Assembly (NCBI GenBank): GCA_019310965.1
Contig: JAFDDG010000039.1
Location: 1-35,037 of the forward strand
Direction: 5' to 3'
DNA: 35,037 bases
Source: Deltaproteobacteria bacterium
Lineage (GTDB): Bacteria > Myxococcota_A > UBA9160 > SMWR01
The stretch's first letter is position 1. Every line of letters starts with the position of its first letter. Shown in pieces: positions 33,349 through 35,037 of this stretch. Both the position numbers and the translations under genes were made by a program. Below the pieces are notes generated by a model. It searched no databases. It worked only from the letters and a program-made list of their open reading frames with translations, and was not told where the DNA came from.

Positions 33349-34121
33349 GAGCGGGTCACACCCCGTGCGGAGCCGCGGAAGAAGGCCAGCAGCCGAGCGA
33401 CTTCCGGAACGTCCCCGCACTCGGCCTCGACCCGCGCTAGCGCCGGCTCGAGCCGCAGCTTCGATTGGAAGAGCAGATGGTAGGCGTGCTTGATGTCTGC
33501 AATGCGCTCGGCGCTGAAGCCACGCCGCTCGAGCCCCAGCGTGTTGACGCCGGCGAAACGGGCGCGCGCGCCCAGTACCCGGGCGAACGGCGGTGCATCC
33601 TTGCTGAGCCTCGACCCTGCGCCGATGAACGACGACTCGCCGACGCGGCAGAACTGGTGAACCCCGACGCGCGCGCCCAACACCGCGTGGTCGAGCACTT
33701 CGACGTGGCCCGCCAGGGCCGCGAAGCTCGTCAGCACACAGTGCGATCCGAGCCTGCAATCGTGCGCGACGTGCACGTTGTTGAGCAGGAAGTTGCCGTC
33801 GCCGATGGTCGTGCCGCCGCCTGGCGACGGTGTACCGCAGTGAATCGAGGTGTACTCCCGGATCACGTTCTCCCGACCGATGCGCAGCCAGGAGCGGCCC
33901 TCGGCATCCCGCACCTGGGGCTCGCCCCCGATCACGCAGAACGGGAAGATGCGGCTGCGCGCCCCGACGCGAGTCGGCCCCGTCAGGACGACGTGGGAGC
34001 CGATCTCGACACCCTCGTCGAGCTCGACGCCCTCGCCCACCACGCTGTACGGCCCGATGCAGACGTCGTCGCCGAGCTTGGCCCCGGGGTCGACGACGGC
34101 GGTCGGGTGAACCCGCCGCAA
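33345..34121 (-). CDS. lpxA: UDP-N-acetylglucosamine acyltransferase
   Basis: First step of lipid A synthesis: acyl transfer from ACP to UDP-GlcNAc or, in some bacteria, UDP-GlcNAc3N. The 258 residues are mostly left-handed beta-helix hexapeptide repeats, followed by a helical tail (FSAERIADIKHAYHLLFQSKLRLEP...LLAFFRGSARGVTR). Catalytic His120 and nearby His117 are in NNVHVAHDC, and GVHQFC is conserved. The loop GGEPQVRDAEG is shorter than the E. coli equivalent. TTG 34121, five bases after the skp stop, gives a normal family N-terminus (RRVHPTAVV); the longer open frame is spurious. It follows skp directly, with no lpxD or fabZ between. Confidence 0.94.
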   Translation of the reverse strand: MRRVHPTAVVDPGAKLGDDVCIGPYSVVGEGVELDEGVEIGSHVVLTGPTRVGARSRIFPFCVIGGEPQVRDAEGRSWLRIGRENVIREYTSIHCGTPSPGGGTTIGDGNFLLNNVHVAHDCRLGSHCVLTSFAALAGHVEVLDHAVLGARVGVHQFCRVGESSFIGAGSRLSKDAPPFARVLGARARFAGVNTLGLERRGFSAERIADIKHAYHLLFQSKLRLEPALARVEAECGDVPEVARLLAFFRGSARGVTRS

Positions 34122-34126
34122 GGCGC

Positions 34127-34651
34127 TCAGCCCTTCTTGTTGTACTTCTGGATCACCATGTCGGTGATGTCGAGGGCCTCGCGGGTGTAGAGCACACCCG
34201 GCGTGCCGCGGCGGATGATCATCGTAAAGCCCTCGTCCTTGCCGATGGACTCGATGATCTCGCCGAGCTTTGCGACCAGCGGACCTTCGAGCCGCTTCTG
34301 GTCGATCTTCATCTGTCCCTCGAGCTCCTTCATCTTGGACTGGATCTCGTTGCGCAGCTCCACCAGATCGAGCTGCTTCTGGAAGAGCGCCTCGTCCGAG
34401 AGCACGAACTTCTTGGCCTTCATCTCCTCTTCGAGCGCCTTGTAGCGATCGAGAAGCGGCTGAACCTTGCCCTGGGCCTCGCGCTGCTTGCGCGCGAACT
34501 CCTCCCGGGCGGCCTTGCCGCTCTCGGTGGAACTGATGGCCTGGTCGATGTCGACGACGCCAATCTTGAGCGGTGCAGAATCGCTGGCGCCGGTGCCCAG
34601 CACGAGCATGCCCAGCGCAGCGACCCCAACGAGTAGGTGGTGAACCCTCAT
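34127..34651 (-). CDS. skp: Periplasmic chaperone Skp/OmpH family
   Basis: Holdase that carries unfolded outer-membrane proteins to the BAM complex. In the 174 residues, a signal peptide (MRVHHLLVGVAALGMLVLGTG, cleaved near residue 24-26) is followed by the beta core start LKIGVVDIDQAISSTESGKAA. Long Lys/Glu-rich coiled-coil tentacles (about 45-130) come next, then the return strand FTMIIRRGTPGVLYTREALDITDMVIQKYNK. This matches OmpH/Skp. ATG 34651 has GAGAGGG six bases ahead. It lies 48 bp after bamA and five bases before lpxA, the standard bamA-skp neighbourhood. Confidence 0.94.
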   Translation of the reverse strand: MRVHHLLVGVAALGMLVLGTGASDSAPLKIGVVDIDQAISSTESGKAAREEFARKQREAQGKVQPLLDRYKALEEEMKAKKFVLSDEALFQKQLDLVELRNEIQSKMKELEGQMKIDQKRLEGPLVAKLGEIIESIGKDEGFTMIIRRGTPGVLYTREALDITDMVIQKYNKKG

Positions 34652-34699
34652 GATAAACCCTCTCTTTTCTGGAATGGCGAAAGCAGATGGCGCCGCAGC

Positions 34700-35037
34700 C
34701 TAGAAACCCTGGCCGCCCATGGAGAATTCGAAGACGGGAGAATCCTCGACCTCGGAAATCGCGTCCAGTGGGAAACCCAGCACCACTGCCAGTGGCCCGA
34801 ACGGAGAGAACCACTGGAGCCCCACGCCGGTACCGTAGCGCCAGTCCGCCACATCGAACAGGTTGTCGCCCTCGGCGAACGCGTTGCCCATATCGAAGAA
34901 CGCGAGCCCCTGGAGCCCCAGCGTCTCGGAGATCGGGAATCGGTATTCGAGGGTGGCCGAAATGAACTTGTTCCCGCCGATCACATCCGTCTCGTCGTAA
35001 TCGTCGAAATCGTCGTCGTCGTCGATCTCGTTGCACT
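34700..35037 (-). CDS. bamA: Outer membrane protein assembly factor BamA, C-terminal part
   Basis: Only the last 112 or so residues are in the window; the gene enters from the right edge. They show the end of the Omp85 beta-barrel: IGGNKFISATLEYRFPI, LAFFDMGNAFAEG, YGTGVGLQWFSPFGPLAVVLGFPLD, and a final strand FEFSMGGQGF ending in Phe, the beta-signal of outer-membrane proteins. A run of acidic residues (IDDDDDFDDYDETD) precedes this block, in what should be a loop between late strands. Followed by skp and lpxA, it fits BamA rather than TamA. Confidence 0.9.
   Translation of the reverse strand, partial: CNEIDDDDDFDDYDETDVIGGNKFISATLEYRFPISETLGLQGLAFFDMGNAFAEGDNLFDVADWRYGTGVGLQWFSPFGPLAVVLGFPLDAISEVEDSPVFEFSMGGQGF

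Noticed and set aside
1..35037. CRISPR arrays, tRNA genes, prophage, toxin-antitoxin or secondary-metabolite clusters
   Set aside because: No repeated spacer pattern, tRNA signature, phage gene or cluster-type enzyme was seen in any part of the window.

Overview
The window is a compact, high-GC chromosomal segment from a Gram-negative bacterium. It carries 25 protein genes, one of them partial, and the start of an rRNA operon that runs off the left edge. Lipid A, Kdo and heptose genes, Skp/OmpH and the end of BamA show an outer membrane. The yicC-remA-gmk-relA/spoT order, the coupled lrp-gltB-gltD, and the lpxA-lpxI-Gfo/Idh order suggest a member of the former Deltaproteobacteria (Myxococcota, Desulfobacterota or Binatota-like). 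I infer this from gene content alone, because no 16S sequence is visible. No tRNA, CRISPR array, prophage or IS transposase gene was seen.

Layout from left to right; nearly everything is on the minus strand. Positions 1-312 hold a minus-strand rRNA promoter and leader. Positions 349-2755 are a zapB-like/zapA/fau/tyrS operon (division, folate, Tyr-tRNA), with a promoter near 2778-2807. Positions 2887-9414 are lrp-gltB-gltD, the glutamate synthase operon headed by its likely regulator. Positions 9529-12926 are ftsY-glpK-glycerophosphodiesterase. Positions 13060-16773 are smc. Positions 17011-21352 are a glycosyltransferase plus two half-ABC exporters that form a heterodimer with one degenerate ATP site. 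On the plus strand, 21420-23938 holds purM coupled to an unrecognised flavoprotein-like gene. Positions 23996-24084 hold a 29-bp perfect inverted repeat between convergent genes. Positions 24176-34651 are a long minus-strand run: skp, lpxA, lpxI, Gfo/Idh oxidoreductase, waaA, lpxK, hldE1 kinase, yicC, remA, gmk and relA/spoT. The 3' end of bamA lies upstream of skp at the right edge.

The genes are mostly housekeeping and tightly packed. Many junctions are four-base overlaps, most often GTGA, so translational coupling and GTG starts are common. The right-hand run links outer-membrane assembly (BamA, Skp) and lipid A/Kdo/heptose synthesis to RNA decay (YicC), the RemA DNA-binding family, GMP kinase and (p)ppGpp metabolism. 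The usual companions lpxD, fabZ, lpxB and rpoZ are absent from their customary places.

I see no clearly new multi-gene system. The most interesting items are the unrecognised flavoprotein coupled to purM, the large palindrome, the asymmetric ABC exporter, the gaps in the lipid A cluster, and several apparently leaderless or non-ATG starts.
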